The notes beneath the pieces are model-generated. The model searched no databases. It worked only from the letters and a program-made list of their open reading frames with translations, and had not been told where the DNA came from. Both the position numbers and the translations under genes were made by a program. A stretch of 64,000 bases of DNA. Source: Rhodococcus rhodnii. GTDB lineage: Bacteria > Actinomycetota > Actinomycetes > Mycobacteriales > Pseudonocardiaceae. How positions within the stretch are numbered: position 1 is the first letter of the stretch; each line of letters begins with the position of its first letter. This document shows, one piece after another, positions 51,789 to 60,980 of this stretch. The stretch is from contig JOAA01000008.1 in NCBI GenBank assembly GCA_000720375.1, forward strand, positions 246,782 through 310,781, read 5' to 3'.

Positions 51789-54176
51789 CTAGTTGTCCTT
51801 CTGACGGGCGATCCAGGCCGCGATCCGCGTACGGGACCTGAAGCCCAGCTTGGTGAGAACCCGCTCCACATGCCCCTCCGCGGTGCGTCGCGAGATCACC
51901 AACTCGGCCGCGATGTCCTTGTTCGACAGCCCGCGGGCGACCAACTCGGCGACCTGGCGTTCCCGCTTGGTCAACAGCGGCTCGTCCTTGGCCGCCGGTG
52001 GCTGGGAGGTGACACCGGATGACGAGGTCCGCTCGCCCAGCGCGTAGGCGACGATCTCGTCCCGGCGCAGCCGTGCGCCCTCCTGATAGGCATTGTCGTA
52101 CACCTGATCGCCGAGAGCCTCACGGCTTCGCACCTGGCTTTCCCGGCTCCACTTGAGCAGGACCTCAGAACCGAGCAGCGGCCGACCGAGCGGCTCCCAC
52201 ATCTTCTGCGCGGCGCCGAACAGGACAACCGACCGGCGCGAGTCACTCTGCCAAGCCGCCACCCACGACAGCAGCTCGACGCAACACGGAATACCCACTT
52301 GATCATCCAGCTCGCTCTTGGTCCGCAAGCAATCGCGCGCATGCTCGTACGCCTTGTCCGGATCACCCATCGCCCACCAGGTGACGCCGATGTTCCACGC
52401 CATCCATGACGACGCCCAGCGCTCACCCATCGACTCGCACAGGACACGGCACTCGCTGAAGAACGCCATAGCACTGTCGATCTCCCCGGGCAGTTCCGCG
52501 GCCGGGAAGCCCAGGGCAAAGGTCAGCAAGGCAGGAGCGGGCCAATAGCCCTGCACACCGCGCCGATCTCGCGCCTGCTCCAACAGCGTAAACGCACGTA
52601 GGAGATTGTCTGCCCACAACTGCTCGTCACCGAGGAATGCCGCACGGGTCAGCGTGGTCCTGTCTTCCGGACGCCAAGCCAGGTCACGGCTTTGACCGTG
52701 CAGTGCCATGCTGGCGACCGTATCGCCCCGCAGATGGGCGATCCATCCAGCGACCCACAGTGCCCTGGCCCGCTCACCACTGGGCGCGGTGTCGAGGCTG
52801 AGCGCCCGGTCAAGCCAACGCTGTCCCTCACCGAGACAGCCACACGCGATCCAGTAGAACCACAACGCGACAGCCATCCGCAGACCGGTCCTGGCCTCGC
52901 CCGGTTCGGTCAGCGAGTAGTCCAGCGCCGCGGCGAAGTTGGCCCCCTCGGCACGGAGCCGGCGCACCAGCTCGTCCTGCCGCGGACCACAGGAGTCCAC
53001 GTCGGACTCCTCAGCCAGGCGGAGGTAGTAGTCCCGATGTCTGCGGCGGAGCAGGGCGTCCTCGCCTGCCTCGGACAGCCGCTGCTTGCCGTACTCGCGG
53101 ATGCTCTCCAGCATCCAATACCGGGCACGACCACAGCCTTCCACCCGGATCAGCATGGACTTGTCCACGAGCCCGGCCACGCCCTCAAACACGTCGTGCT
53201 CGGTCAGTCCCGCCCCTGAACACACACGATTCGCCGCCTGGAGATCGAATTCCCTTGCGAACACCGAACACCTCGCCCACATGGCACGCTCGGCCGTCGA
53301 GCACAGCTCGAAACTCCAGTCCATTGTGGCCTGAAGTGTCCGATGTCTCGGTGAGGCACCGCGGTAACCGGTGGTGAGCAGCTGGAACTCGTCGTCCAAC
53401 CGGTCCAGGATCTGCTCGACCGACAACGCGCGCAAGCGCATCGCGGCGAGCTCGATAGCCAACGGGACACCGTCCAACCGTTGACACAACCGCGCCGCCG
53501 CCGCTCTAGTGCGGTCATTGAGTGTGAATCCCGGTATCAAGGCAGCCGCGCGCTCCTCGAACAACGTCAACGCTTCGCTTTGGCGCGGCGAGGTGTCCGC
53601 ATCTGGCCCGTCCACGGCGGAAACCGGCAACGGAGGCACCGGCCAAACGTGTTCGGCGGTGCTACGCAACGGCTCCCGGCTGGTCGCCAGTATCCGCACG
53701 CCAGGTGCGGCCGACAACAACTTGTTCGCCAGCTGGCAGCAACCGGCCAGCACATGCTCACAGTTGTCAAGCACCAACAAGGCCTGTCGGCCTGTCAGGT
53801 GATCCGCCAGCACGGCCTCGAGATCGCGTCCTGACCAGTCACCCAAGCCCAGTGCACCCGTCACGCTCTGCGCCACCTGCGATGAATCCCGCACCGTCGC
53901 CAGCTCGACCAACCACACGCCGCCAGGAAAGGCCCGATGTAGGTCCTTCGCCACACGCAGCGCCAACCGTGACTTGCCGACCCCACCCACACCGGTCAGC
54001 GTCACCAGTCGCGCCCCGGACAGCGCACACTTCACCGCGGCCACCGCCTGTCGGCGCCCTACAAAACTTGTCACCTCGTTGGGAAGCCGGACCGCCTCGG
54101 GCGTGGCGGTACGACTGCCGGTCGCTGACGCCGGAGAGCGGCGTGGACCTGGCCTGCCATCGCCGTCGGGAGCCAT
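51789..54176 (-). CDS. LuxR-family regulator with AAA/NB-ARC-type ATPase domain (first copy)
   Basis: This 795-residue regulator has an N-terminal ATPase domain with FVGRRQAVAAV, Walker A GVGGVGKSR (about residue 62-70) and Walker B ALLVLDNCEHVL. A helical winged region (RLDGVPLAIELAAMRLRAL) and a long TPR-like middle follow, then a C-terminal LuxR HTH (LTKRERQVAELVARGLSNKDIAAELVISRRTAEGHVERVL, last 60 residues). Such proteins switch on transcription when ATP and a ligand bind. It is convergent with the GH57 gene and divergent from the MftM-like gene; the target is unknown. A second, related copy lies at 61.5 kb. Confidence 0.9.
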   Translation of the reverse strand: MAPDGDGRPGPRRSPASATGSRTATPEAVRLPNEVTSFVGRRQAVAAVKCALSGARLVTLTGVGGVGKSRLALRVAKDLHRAFPGGVWLVELATVRDSSQVAQSVTGALGLGDWSGRDLEAVLADHLTGRQALLVLDNCEHVLAGCCQLANKLLSAAPGVRILATSREPLRSTAEHVWPVPPLPVSAVDGPDADTSPRQSEALTLFEERAAALIPGFTLNDRTRAAAARLCQRLDGVPLAIELAAMRLRALSVEQILDRLDDEFQLLTTGYRGASPRHRTLQATMDWSFELCSTAERAMWARCSVFAREFDLQAANRVCSGAGLTEHDVFEGVAGLVDKSMLIRVEGCGRARYWMLESIREYGKQRLSEAGEDALLRRRHRDYYLRLAEESDVDSCGPRQDELVRRLRAEGANFAAALDYSLTEPGEARTGLRMAVALWFYWIACGCLGEGQRWLDRALSLDTAPSGERARALWVAGWIAHLRGDTVASMALHGQSRDLAWRPEDRTTLTRAAFLGDEQLWADNLLRAFTLLEQARDRRGVQGYWPAPALLTFALGFPAAELPGEIDSAMAFFSECRVLCESMGERWASSWMAWNIGVTWWAMGDPDKAYEHARDCLRTKSELDDQVGIPCCVELLSWVAAWQSDSRRSVVLFGAAQKMWEPLGRPLLGSEVLLKWSRESQVRSREALGDQVYDNAYQEGARLRRDEIVAYALGERTSSSGVTSQPPAAKDEPLLTKRERQVAELVARGLSNKDIAAELVISRRTAEGHVERVLTKLGFRSRTRIAAWIARQKDN

Positions 54177-54442
54177 GTGATCCTCCTGGGCTGTGCCTGG
54201 AATGGACCCTACTTCTCGCGGCCGGCCGTTTTCGCCGTGCTTCCGGCCCCCTCTCCCCCTACCCGACTGGGCAGGTGGCTCCTGACCAGCCGTACGGACT
54301 TCATATCCACACGACCGGGATCAGCCAACGAGGGATTGGCGGATGCACTGGCGCCGATTACCGTCGCGTTACCTTCGTTGTGCGCCGGCTTGGGCGGGAT
54401 GGAACCTCGCGCGCCGGGCGGCCCGGGGGGACTGACCCGACG

Positions 54443-55360
54443 ATGACCACCAGCGCGAAAGCAGAGCTGCCCATGCTCACCATGGACCCGTTGGCCTCCG
54501 GCCCATACCAGGATGACCTGGTCCAGGTGGTACGGGAGGACCCAGCGGCGAGGCCACAGCGTGTCCCGCCGATCGTGCGCACCGAGCACTTCTGCCTGCG
54601 CCGGTGTGACCGTCGGCTGGAGGTGAGCCATTGGCTCAAGCCGGAGCAGCTCGACGCCGACATCGGCGGCTTGCTCGTCGACGAACTGTTCGCCCCGGGC
54701 TGGCTGACCGGCGCCTCGGTGTTCGAGCGCGTGTTCATCGGCGTCGCCCGCTCGACCGGAGATGATCCACTGCAGTCCTGGATCACGTTCTACGAGAACA
54801 CGTTGGCGCGTGTCCACGAATACTGGCGGGTGCCTCAGCGGGACCCACGGCAGTCCTGGATCGCCGACGGCGCACAGGTGTTGCAGCGGGTCTTGCGGCT
54901 CGTGCCGGCCGGCGAGGTGCTCGATCTCGGCTCGTGCTTGGGATTCCTGCCCTTGCTGTTGGCCGAGCGCGCCCAGAACACGGTGACAGCCTCGAACATC
55001 TCTTCCGGCGCGGTGCGGCTACTGGCGGCAGTGGCTGCCCGGCGCAGGACCCCGTTGCGGACACTAGTGTGCGACCCCGCCTTCGTACCGCTGCCCGACG
55101 ACGCGGTGGACACGGTGACGGTGATCCACTTGCTCGAACATCTGGATGACCAGGAAGGCCACCACGTACTGCGCGAGGCTGTCCGCTTGGCCCGGCGCCG
55201 GGTGATCGTCGCGGTTGGATCCCACCATGAGTCCAATGCGGCTCGCCAGCCCGTCCGCGGATTCTCCCGCGACAGGCTGATCGAGATGGGTATGCGCACC
55301 GGAATGCGTTTCGACGCCGAAGAGTTCGACGGCGGCTGGCTGGTGATCCATGTGGGCTGA
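54443..55360 (+). CDS. SAM-dependent methyltransferase, MftM-like candidate
   Basis: This 305-residue methyltransferase has an N-terminal region of about 150 residues (RTEHFCLRRCDRRLEVSHWLKPEQL, WITFYENTLARVHEYWRVP). The Rossmann core has motif I VLDLGSCLGFLPLLLA, TVTASNISSGAVRLLAAVA and VDTVTVIHLLEHLDD. Its neighbours, a NarL-type response regulator, a GAF histidine kinase and an iron alcohol dehydrogenase, resemble the setting of MftM, which methylates mycofactocin glucan chains in Mycolicibacterium. The identification relies on this context; the class alone is certain. The ATG at 54443 is used; the longer frame overlaps the LuxR gene and is not supported. Convergent with the response regulator gene. 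Confidence 0.7.
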   Translation: MTTSAKAELPMLTMDPLASGPYQDDLVQVVREDPAARPQRVPPIVRTEHFCLRRCDRRLEVSHWLKPEQLDADIGGLLVDELFAPGWLTGASVFERVFIGVARSTGDDPLQSWITFYENTLARVHEYWRVPQRDPRQSWIADGAQVLQRVLRLVPAGEVLDLGSCLGFLPLLLAERAQNTVTASNISSGAVRLLAAVAARRRTPLRTLVCDPAFVPLPDDAVDTVTVIHLLEHLDDQEGHHVLREAVRLARRRVIVAVGSHHESNAARQPVRGFSRDRLIEMGMRTGMRFDAEEFDGGWLVIHVG

Positions 55361-55374
55361 AGGCGCGCTGGACG

Positions 55375-56031
55375 CTAGAGCACACCGAGCTTGGTGGCCT
55401 CGTAGACCACCTCGGTACGGGTGCTCACGTTCAGCTTGCGCATGATGTTGCGTACGTGGAACTTCACTGTGGTCTCCGAGATGTACAGCCGCGCACCGAT
55501 GTCCTTGTTGGACAGTCCGCGGGCGAGCAGCCCCACCACTTTCGATTCCCGTTCGGTGAGCACAGTTTGCGCGGGCTCGGCCCGCATCGAGCGGACCACC
55601 GCCGCTGCCGAGCGAGAGTCGAACGCGCTCTCGTCGCGAGCCACCGCCCGGATCGACCGCACCAGCTCGGTGGTGTCCACATCCTTGACCACATACCCTC
55701 GCGCACCGCGCTGGACGGCCTCCACGACAAGCGCGTCGTCCAGAAACGTGGTCAGCACCAGCACGCCCACCTCCGGGTGGCGGCTGGTGAGCTGTTCGCA
55801 CAGGTTCAGCCCCTCGGTGTCGGTCCCGATGGACAGCTTCAGGTCGAGCAGCACGACGGTGGGGTGTTCACGCAACACGACGGCCAGTGCCTCCTCTGTC
55901 GTGCTCGCCTCACCCACGACCCTCAGGTCTTGCTCCCGTTCGAGAATCGAGCGAATCCCTTGCCTGACGATCGCGTGATCGTCCACCAGCACGATCCGCA
56001 CCTGGCCCGGCCGGGCATCAGGGATAACCAT
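55375..56031 (-). CDS. NarL/FixJ-type response regulator (MnoR-like)
   Basis: This 218-residue two-component response regulator has a receiver domain at residues 12-130, with the acidic pair D17-D18, phospho-acceptor D63 in VVLLDLKLS and lysine in GYVVKDVDT. The C-terminal LuxR-type HTH (VLTERESKVVGLLARGLSNKDIGARLYISETTVKFHVRNIM) binds DNA. It overlaps the histidine kinase gene by 14 bases, so it is its partner. A kinase-regulator pair of this kind next to an alcohol dehydrogenase and a methyltransferase is known as MnoSR in Mycolicibacterium smegmatis, where it activates methanol oxidation genes. Confidence 0.9.
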   Translation of the reverse strand: MVIPDARPGQVRIVLVDDHAIVRQGIRSILEREQDLRVVGEASTTEEALAVVLREHPTVVLLDLKLSIGTDTEGLNLCEQLTSRHPEVGVLVLTTFLDDALVVEAVQRGARGYVVKDVDTTELVRSIRAVARDESAFDSRSAAAVVRSMRAEPAQTVLTERESKVVGLLARGLSNKDIGARLYISETTVKFHVRNIMRKLNVSTRTEVVYEATKLGVL

Positions 56032-57400
56032 CTGTCCCGCTCCCTCTTACGGCCACCGGCTGCGGAATTTCCACGCGCAGCATGATCCCGCCGGCACGCG
56101 CACGCAGGATGGTCATCGTGCCGCCGAGTTCGTCTGCCCGGGCGAGCATGTTCGCCAGACCGCGATGCCGCCCGTCCGAGGCGGCTTCCCGCGACAGCCG
56201 CATTCTCCGTCTCAGCTGCACCGGGTCGCCCGTTCCGTCGTCGGAGATCGTGAGCAGGACCCGGTCAGCCTCATACGCGAGCCGGACGATGGCCCGAGAG
56301 GCGTGCCCGTGCGACGCGGCGTTGAAAAGAGCTTCACCGGTGATCCGCACAATTGAGTGCTCGGCCTCGGGTGACAACGGCGTAGGCGTGCCCAACACCT
56401 GCACGTCCACGGTGAGCTCGCTGGGCAGGTGCACAGTGGACAGACGGGCCAGCATGACGGGCAGTGGGGCCGGCGGCTCGTCCGACGAATGGTGCAGCGC
56501 GTAGATCGCCCCACGCAGCCGCTCCACCGCACATCGGGTGAGTCGTTTGGCCGGGCTGAGCTTGTCCGCGATCTCGGCGGCCGCCGGTCCCATCGTGGCC
56601 AGCTCCGCTCGGCACACTTCGATCGTCATACCGGCGGACAGGACGTACTGGGTGACGCTGTCGTGCAGTTCCCGGGCGATCCGGCGGCGCTCGTCGTCGA
56701 GCGCCTGCCGCTGCATCGCGGCGAAAAGACGCTGCTGGGTCTCTGCCAACTCGGCATTGCGGGCCGCGAGGTCACGAGCTTGTTTCGCGGCTGCTGCGGA
56801 CAACTGCTCGGTGCGGCCACGCAGGTGGGTCGCATCCTGGAACAGATACGAGTTGTACAGCGCGACTGCGGCTTGGTTGGCGAGCACACGCATGACAGCC
56901 AGGTCGGTGCTGGCCACCCCGATGTCGGGGCACGGCTGGGCCACGATTCCGCCGACCGGCTCGCCGTCCAGGGCCATCGGCGCACGCACCAGGCCGGGCA
57001 CCTGGGGCTGCGTCGCGATCTCCCACGGCCGCATGCGCGCCACGTCCAACTGCTCGCGTGCCTCGGCCGGCAGGTGCGCGACGTCGTCGATCAGCCGGTC
57101 GTCGGTCAACAACAGGAACCGTGGGCGGGCTGCCCACAGCGTGCCGTCGGCGATGGCGAACAGCAGCCATCTCGCCTGCAAGTGCTCTGCCGCTGCGCGC
57201 ACGACCGCTTCGACCAGTGCTCGCGGGCCCTCGGCCCGGCGCACGAGCGCGTGAGAAATCCCGTCCAGTGCTTCGACCGCTCGTTCCAGCCGTTCGTTCG
57301 ACCGGACATAGGCCGGGTAGAACGAGCGTTTCCCCGTGCGCAGCCCGGTCAGCGCCCCCAGATCAACCGGGTCACCAATCTCGTCGTCGCGTCGTGACAC
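56018..57400 (-). CDS. GAF-domain sensor histidine kinase, HisKA_3 type (MnoS-like)
   Basis: This 460-residue cytoplasmic sensor kinase has no transmembrane helix. A GAF-like domain spans about residues 55-190 (ALVEAVVRAAAEHLQARWLLFAIADGTLW; VMRVLANQAAVALYNSYLF). A coiled segment leads to the dimerisation domain RRRIARELHDSVTQYVLSAGM with the phosphorylated histidine H246, followed by the ATPase domain (ITGEALFNAASHGHASRA with the N-box, ISDDGTG and HRGLANMLARADELGG). It senses an intracellular signal and phosphorylates the overlapping response regulator. It starts nine bases after the alcohol dehydrogenase gene. Confidence 0.9.
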   Translation of the reverse strand: MSRRDDEIGDPVDLGALTGLRTGKRSFYPAYVRSNERLERAVEALDGISHALVRRAEGPRALVEAVVRAAAEHLQARWLLFAIADGTLWAARPRFLLLTDDRLIDDVAHLPAEAREQLDVARMRPWEIATQPQVPGLVRAPMALDGEPVGGIVAQPCPDIGVASTDLAVMRVLANQAAVALYNSYLFQDATHLRGRTEQLSAAAAKQARDLAARNAELAETQQRLFAAMQRQALDDERRRIARELHDSVTQYVLSAGMTIEVCRAELATMGPAAAEIADKLSPAKRLTRCAVERLRGAIYALHHSSDEPPAPLPVMLARLSTVHLPSELTVDVQVLGTPTPLSPEAEHSIVRITGEALFNAASHGHASRAIVRLAYEADRVLLTISDDGTGDPVQLRRRMRLSREAASDGRHRGLANMLARADELGGTMTILRARAGGIMLRVEIPQPVAVRGSGTDGYP

Positions 57401-57409
57401 TGAACGACC

Positions 57410-58669
57410 TCACAAGGCCGCGTAGAACAACGCTTCGATGTCGGATGCGATGGCGTCCCGGGGATTCGTCGTCATGTTGGCGTCTCTGAGCGTGGTGCGC
57501 GCCAGACTCGACACGTGCTGTTCGGTCACGCCCAGGGCGGAAAGTCCTCTGGGCACGCCGACCGAGTCGGCCAGCTGACGAGTCCACTCGGCGAACTCCA
57601 GTGCGACCTCCTCGGCCGGAACCGACTCGGTGGGCAGCCCGGCCGCGGCGGCCAGCGGCACGAATCGAGTGGGATCGGCTTCGGCGTTGAACCTGATCAC
57701 GTGCGGCAGCAGGATGCCGTTGAGCGTCCCGTGCGGGGCGTCGAGCAGCCCACCGACCTGGTGGCTCATCGCGTGCGTGGCACCCAGGATCGTGTTGCTG
57801 AACGCCATCCCGGCTTCCAGCGAGGCCTGCGCCATGGCCAGCCGAGGCCCTGCCAGTTTCGGCTGCTCGATGGAGCGCAGCAGGGCTCCGCCTGCGATCA
57901 GTCGGACCGCGTGCAGGGCGTGATTGTCCGTCAGCACGTTGTGCGCCCGCGAGACGAACGACTCGATGGCATGAGTGAGTGCGTCCAGACCGGTGGCGGC
58001 GGCCAGTTCGTCCGGCATGGTGATGAGCAGCCGCGGGTCGGTCACGGAGATCTCGGGGACGAGGGTGCGGCTGAGGATCGCGACCTTCACCAGGTTGGCG
58101 GTATCGGTGATCACCGACACTTGGGTCACGTCGGCACCGGTGCCCCCGGTGGAGGGCGCCATCACCATGGGCGGGATCGGGTTGGGCACCTGATCGATAC
58201 CCCCGTAGTCAAGAATCCGGCCCCCATTGCCGGCCAAGATCGCCACTCCTTTGGCCGCGTCGATGCACGACCCGCCCCCGACCGCGAGGATCACGTCACT
58301 GCCAGCCTCCATGTAGCACTCGTAGGCTGCCTCGACCTCGTGATCCTTCGGGTTGGGCGTGATGTCGTCCCAGGTCACCGGCTGGATCCCGGTCAAGCGT
58401 AGATAGCCGATGGCCTCGTCCGCCCACCCCGCCTCGATCAGTCCCGGATCGGTCACCAGGAACGGCCGGCGTGCTCCGAGGCGTAACGCGCAATGCCCCA
58501 ATTCGGCCAGCGCGCTAGGGCCGAACAGGACCTCCGACGTGTGGAACTTGGCCAGACTTGGCGTGGGATGGACCTTCCTCAGGTCCACGACCCGCGGCCC
58601 AGCCAGCTCTTCCTGCCCCTCTTCGAGATATGCACAGGAATACGAGGCCGGCACCTTCTGCTCTGCCAT
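57410..58669 (-). CDS. Iron-containing alcohol dehydrogenase, ErcA-like
   Basis: This 419-residue group III (iron-type) dehydrogenase has KFHTSEVLFGPSALAELG at the start of the core, the NAD-binding GGGSCIDAAKGVAILAG, and iron ligands in GLDALTHAIESFVSRAHN and ATHAMSHQVGGLLDAPHGTLNG. Its GLIEAGWADEAIGYL and PNPKDHEVEAAYECYMEAGSDVI resemble ErcA, a dehydrogenase-like protein found with ethanol-sensing regulators, more than the nicotinoprotein methanol dehydrogenase Mdo/Mno. It could oxidise alcohols or act in regulation. The ATG at 58669 has GGAGG eight bases upstream; TTG 58675 lies in between. It heads an operon with the kinase and response regulator. Confidence 0.85.
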   Translation of the reverse strand: MAEQKVPASYSCAYLEEGQEELAGPRVVDLRKVHPTPSLAKFHTSEVLFGPSALAELGHCALRLGARRPFLVTDPGLIEAGWADEAIGYLRLTGIQPVTWDDITPNPKDHEVEAAYECYMEAGSDVILAVGGGSCIDAAKGVAILAGNGGRILDYGGIDQVPNPIPPMVMAPSTGGTGADVTQVSVITDTANLVKVAILSRTLVPEISVTDPRLLITMPDELAAATGLDALTHAIESFVSRAHNVLTDNHALHAVRLIAGGALLRSIEQPKLAGPRLAMAQASLEAGMAFSNTILGATHAMSHQVGGLLDAPHGTLNGILLPHVIRFNAEADPTRFVPLAAAAGLPTESVPAEEVALEFAEWTRQLADSVGVPRGLSALGVTEQHVSSLARTTLRDANMTTNPRDAIASDIEALFYAAL

Positions 58670-58871
58670 ATCCAAACCCTCCAGGAGATGGATCGGCTAC
58701 CTCATGCAACTCGCCACAACCATGGTCAAACCTACTGACCCCACCGGGAAATGCCGTGGCGGATATCGGCCAACGTCGTACATGGGCCGTACGTGGGCGA
58801 TCCTTGCCCAAGCACTTGTTAGGGGTACCGGCGAGTAGCTCCGCGGCAGGGGATGCGAGGATCAACGCCTC

Positions 58872-60122
58872 ATGCGCGTGTTGATGTTGTCTTGGGAGTA
58901 CCCACCGGTGGTGGTCGGCGGGCTGGGTCGCCACGTGCATGCCCTGGCCACCCACCTCGCCGGGCAGGGGCACGAGGTGGTCGTGTTATGCCGTCACCAG
59001 GCCGGCACGGACGCATCGACCCACCCGGCGACAGACCAGGTTCTCGAGGGGGTCCGGGTGATCCGGGTGGCCGAAGACCCCCCGCATCTGGTGTTCGAGC
59101 GTGACCTGGTTGCCTGGACGCTGGCGATGGGGCACGCCATGGTGCGCGCCGGCCTTTCCCTCCTGGACGGCTGGCGTCCGGATGTGATCCACGCGCATGA
59201 CTGGCTGGTCACCCACGCCGCGGTCGCTCTCGCCGACCACACCGGCAAGCCACTGGTGGCCACGCTGCATGCCACCGAGGCGGGCAGGCATAGCGGCTGG
59301 CTGTCCCAATCATTGAACCAGCAGGTGCACTCCGTGGAATGGTGGCTCGCGAACCGTGCGGATGCGCTGGTGACGTGTTCGGCGGCGATGCGGGCAGAGG
59401 CAACGCACCTGTTCGACCTCAACCCGGCCGACATCACCGTCATCCACAACGGCATCACCACACGGTCCTGGCGCGTGCCTGCGGACATCATTCGTGCCAC
59501 GCATCAGCGGCACAACCCGCAGGGCGGACCGATGTTGTTGTACTTCGGCCGTCTGGAGTGGGAGAAGGGCGTGCAGGACCTGATCGCCGCGCTCCCGCGG
59601 GTACGGCGCTCGCACCCCGGCACCCGCCTTGTAGTCGCCGGAAAGGGCCGGCACGGGCCAGAGCTCGTCGAGGACGCTCGCAAAGCGCGGGTGCGGCGCT
59701 CCGTGGACTTCGTCGGCCACCTCACCGACCGCCAACTCGTCGCAGCCCTCGCGGCCGCCGATGTGGTGGTACTTCCAAGCCGGTACGAACCATTCGGGAT
59801 CGTCGCGCTGGAAGCAGCCGCCGCCGGGGCGCCACTGGTCGCGTCAACCGCGGGCGGCCTCGGCGAAGTCGTGATCGACGGCGAAACCGGGCTGTCCTTC
59901 ACCCCGGGCGACATAGCCGGCCTGACAGTCTCGATCAGGGCCGTCCTCGACGACCCTGCCGCCGCGCGCCGCCGAGCCCGAGCAGCGAAAGCACGGCTGT
60001 CCACAGACTTCGACTGGGCCCGCATAGCCGCCGCAACAGCCGAGGTCTACCACGCGGCGCGGGTGGGCGATCGAGGTCCCCTCGGCCGCCCCAAAATCGC
60101 CACGGGCAACGCCTTCAGTTGA
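58872..60122 (+). CDS. GT4-family glycosyltransferase (Rv3032-like)
   Basis: This 416-residue GT-B glycosyltransferase starts MRVLMLSWEYPPVVVGGLGRH, the glycogen-synthase-like signature with the glycine loop, followed by PDVIHAHDWLVTHAAVAL. The C-terminal nucleotide-sugar domain has LYFGRLEWEKGVQDLIAALP and VVLPSRYEPFGIVALEAAAAGAPLVAS (the E-x7-E motif). It probably elongates alpha-1,4-glucan or methylglucose chains from a nucleotide sugar. In mycobacteria Rv3032 follows the GH57 gene directly; here a 7-kb block separates them. Divergent from the alcohol dehydrogenase gene by about 200 bases. Confidence 0.88.
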   Translation: MRVLMLSWEYPPVVVGGLGRHVHALATHLAGQGHEVVVLCRHQAGTDASTHPATDQVLEGVRVIRVAEDPPHLVFERDLVAWTLAMGHAMVRAGLSLLDGWRPDVIHAHDWLVTHAAVALADHTGKPLVATLHATEAGRHSGWLSQSLNQQVHSVEWWLANRADALVTCSAAMRAEATHLFDLNPADITVIHNGITTRSWRVPADIIRATHQRHNPQGGPMLLYFGRLEWEKGVQDLIAALPRVRRSHPGTRLVVAGKGRHGPELVEDARKARVRRSVDFVGHLTDRQLVAALAAADVVVLPSRYEPFGIVALEAAAAGAPLVASTAGGLGEVVIDGETGLSFTPGDIAGLTVSIRAVLDDPAAARRRARAAKARLSTDFDWARIAAATAEVYHAARVGDRGPLGRPKIATGNAFS

Positions 60123-60200
60123 CCGGTTCGGGAAGCCAGGCCCAGGCCGATCGCCGATCAGCAACACCGTCCCACGCCGGTTTCAACCGCGCTGTTTCGG

Positions 60201-60797
60201 TCAACGAGATCGGACGATCACGCCACATGCCACCCGGCCGCCGGCGTCTCCGGTCGCGAGGGTCTCGGCGTCTGGGCCGGTAGCCGAATAGCGCTTGGGA
60301 ATATTGGCGAAGTTGTCCGGCAGTGCGTGCACGATGATCGCGCTGCGGTCGGTATCGAAGAGCGCTGCCGCAGTGAGTTTGTCGTTCTCGGTGATGCTTG
60401 TGGCTGTGCCGTCGGCGGAAACATAGAGCGATGGCAGATCCCCCGTGTGGTGGGGATGGCCGACGCCTTCGAGGTTGAGGTGGCCGCCGGCCGAATGAAA
60501 CGGCGCGACTTTGCCGCTGGGGTCGGTGGCTTTCGGGTCGCAGATACCCACGGTGTGCACATGAAACCCGTGGAATCCAGGGGAAAGCCTGGTCAGCCTT
60601 CCGCTGACGAACGTCTTCCGGTTGACCATGTAGAAAATGACGGTGCCGAGCACTGCGCCGCTGACATTGCGGACGGTGGCGTGGGCGACGCCGCTGCTGG
60701 AGGTCTCAGCGGTACCCGCCGAGGCGGTTACTGAAGGAACGACGGCGGCCAGAACGGCAAGCGCGGCAATGATTCGTGAAGTTGGCGGTGGACGCAT
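60201..60797 (-). CDS. Secreted Cu/Zn superoxide dismutase-family protein
   Basis: This 198-residue exported protein has a signal peptide at about residues 1-28 (RIIAALAVLAAVVPSVTASA). The SOD fold follows: GFHGFHVHTVGICDP with the copper histidines and first cysteine, FHSAGGHLN and HHTGDLPSL with zinc-region histidines and aspartate, IIVHALPDNF with the last copper histidine, and GGRVACGVI with the second cysteine. It would remove superoxide at the cell surface. The ATG at 60797 is preceded by GGGAGG at four bases; longer reading is not supported. Convergent with the glycosyltransferase gene. Confidence 0.88.
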   Translation of the reverse strand: MRPPPTSRIIAALAVLAAVVPSVTASAGTAETSSSGVAHATVRNVSGAVLGTVIFYMVNRKTFVSGRLTRLSPGFHGFHVHTVGICDPKATDPSGKVAPFHSAGGHLNLEGVGHPHHTGDLPSLYVSADGTATSITENDKLTAAALFDTDRSAIIVHALPDNFANIPKRYSATGPDAETLATGDAGGRVACGVIVRSR

Positions 60798-60980
60798 GCT
60801 GCCTCCCTGAGAAAACCGATCTTCACGTTCTACCAAATCAATGTCCAGCCAGGGGATGGCCAGCCAGAAAGCCCCTAAGTCGCCAGTGTCCGTTTATGGC
60901 CAAAGCAGGCCGCGAGTGCCGGTTGCTGGCAAAGACCGGCGATGAAAAACTGAAACGGTTGGCGAACCAGGAGCACGATC

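Noticed and set aside
56429..57397. Plus-strand frame of 322 codons
   Set aside because: It is a shadow of the histidine kinase gene, which has a complete domain set.
57410..58669. Identification as nicotinoprotein methanol dehydrogenase (Mdo/Mno)
   Set aside because: The N-terminal and core segments fit ErcA-like proteins better than Mdo; only general Fe-dehydrogenase motifs are shared.
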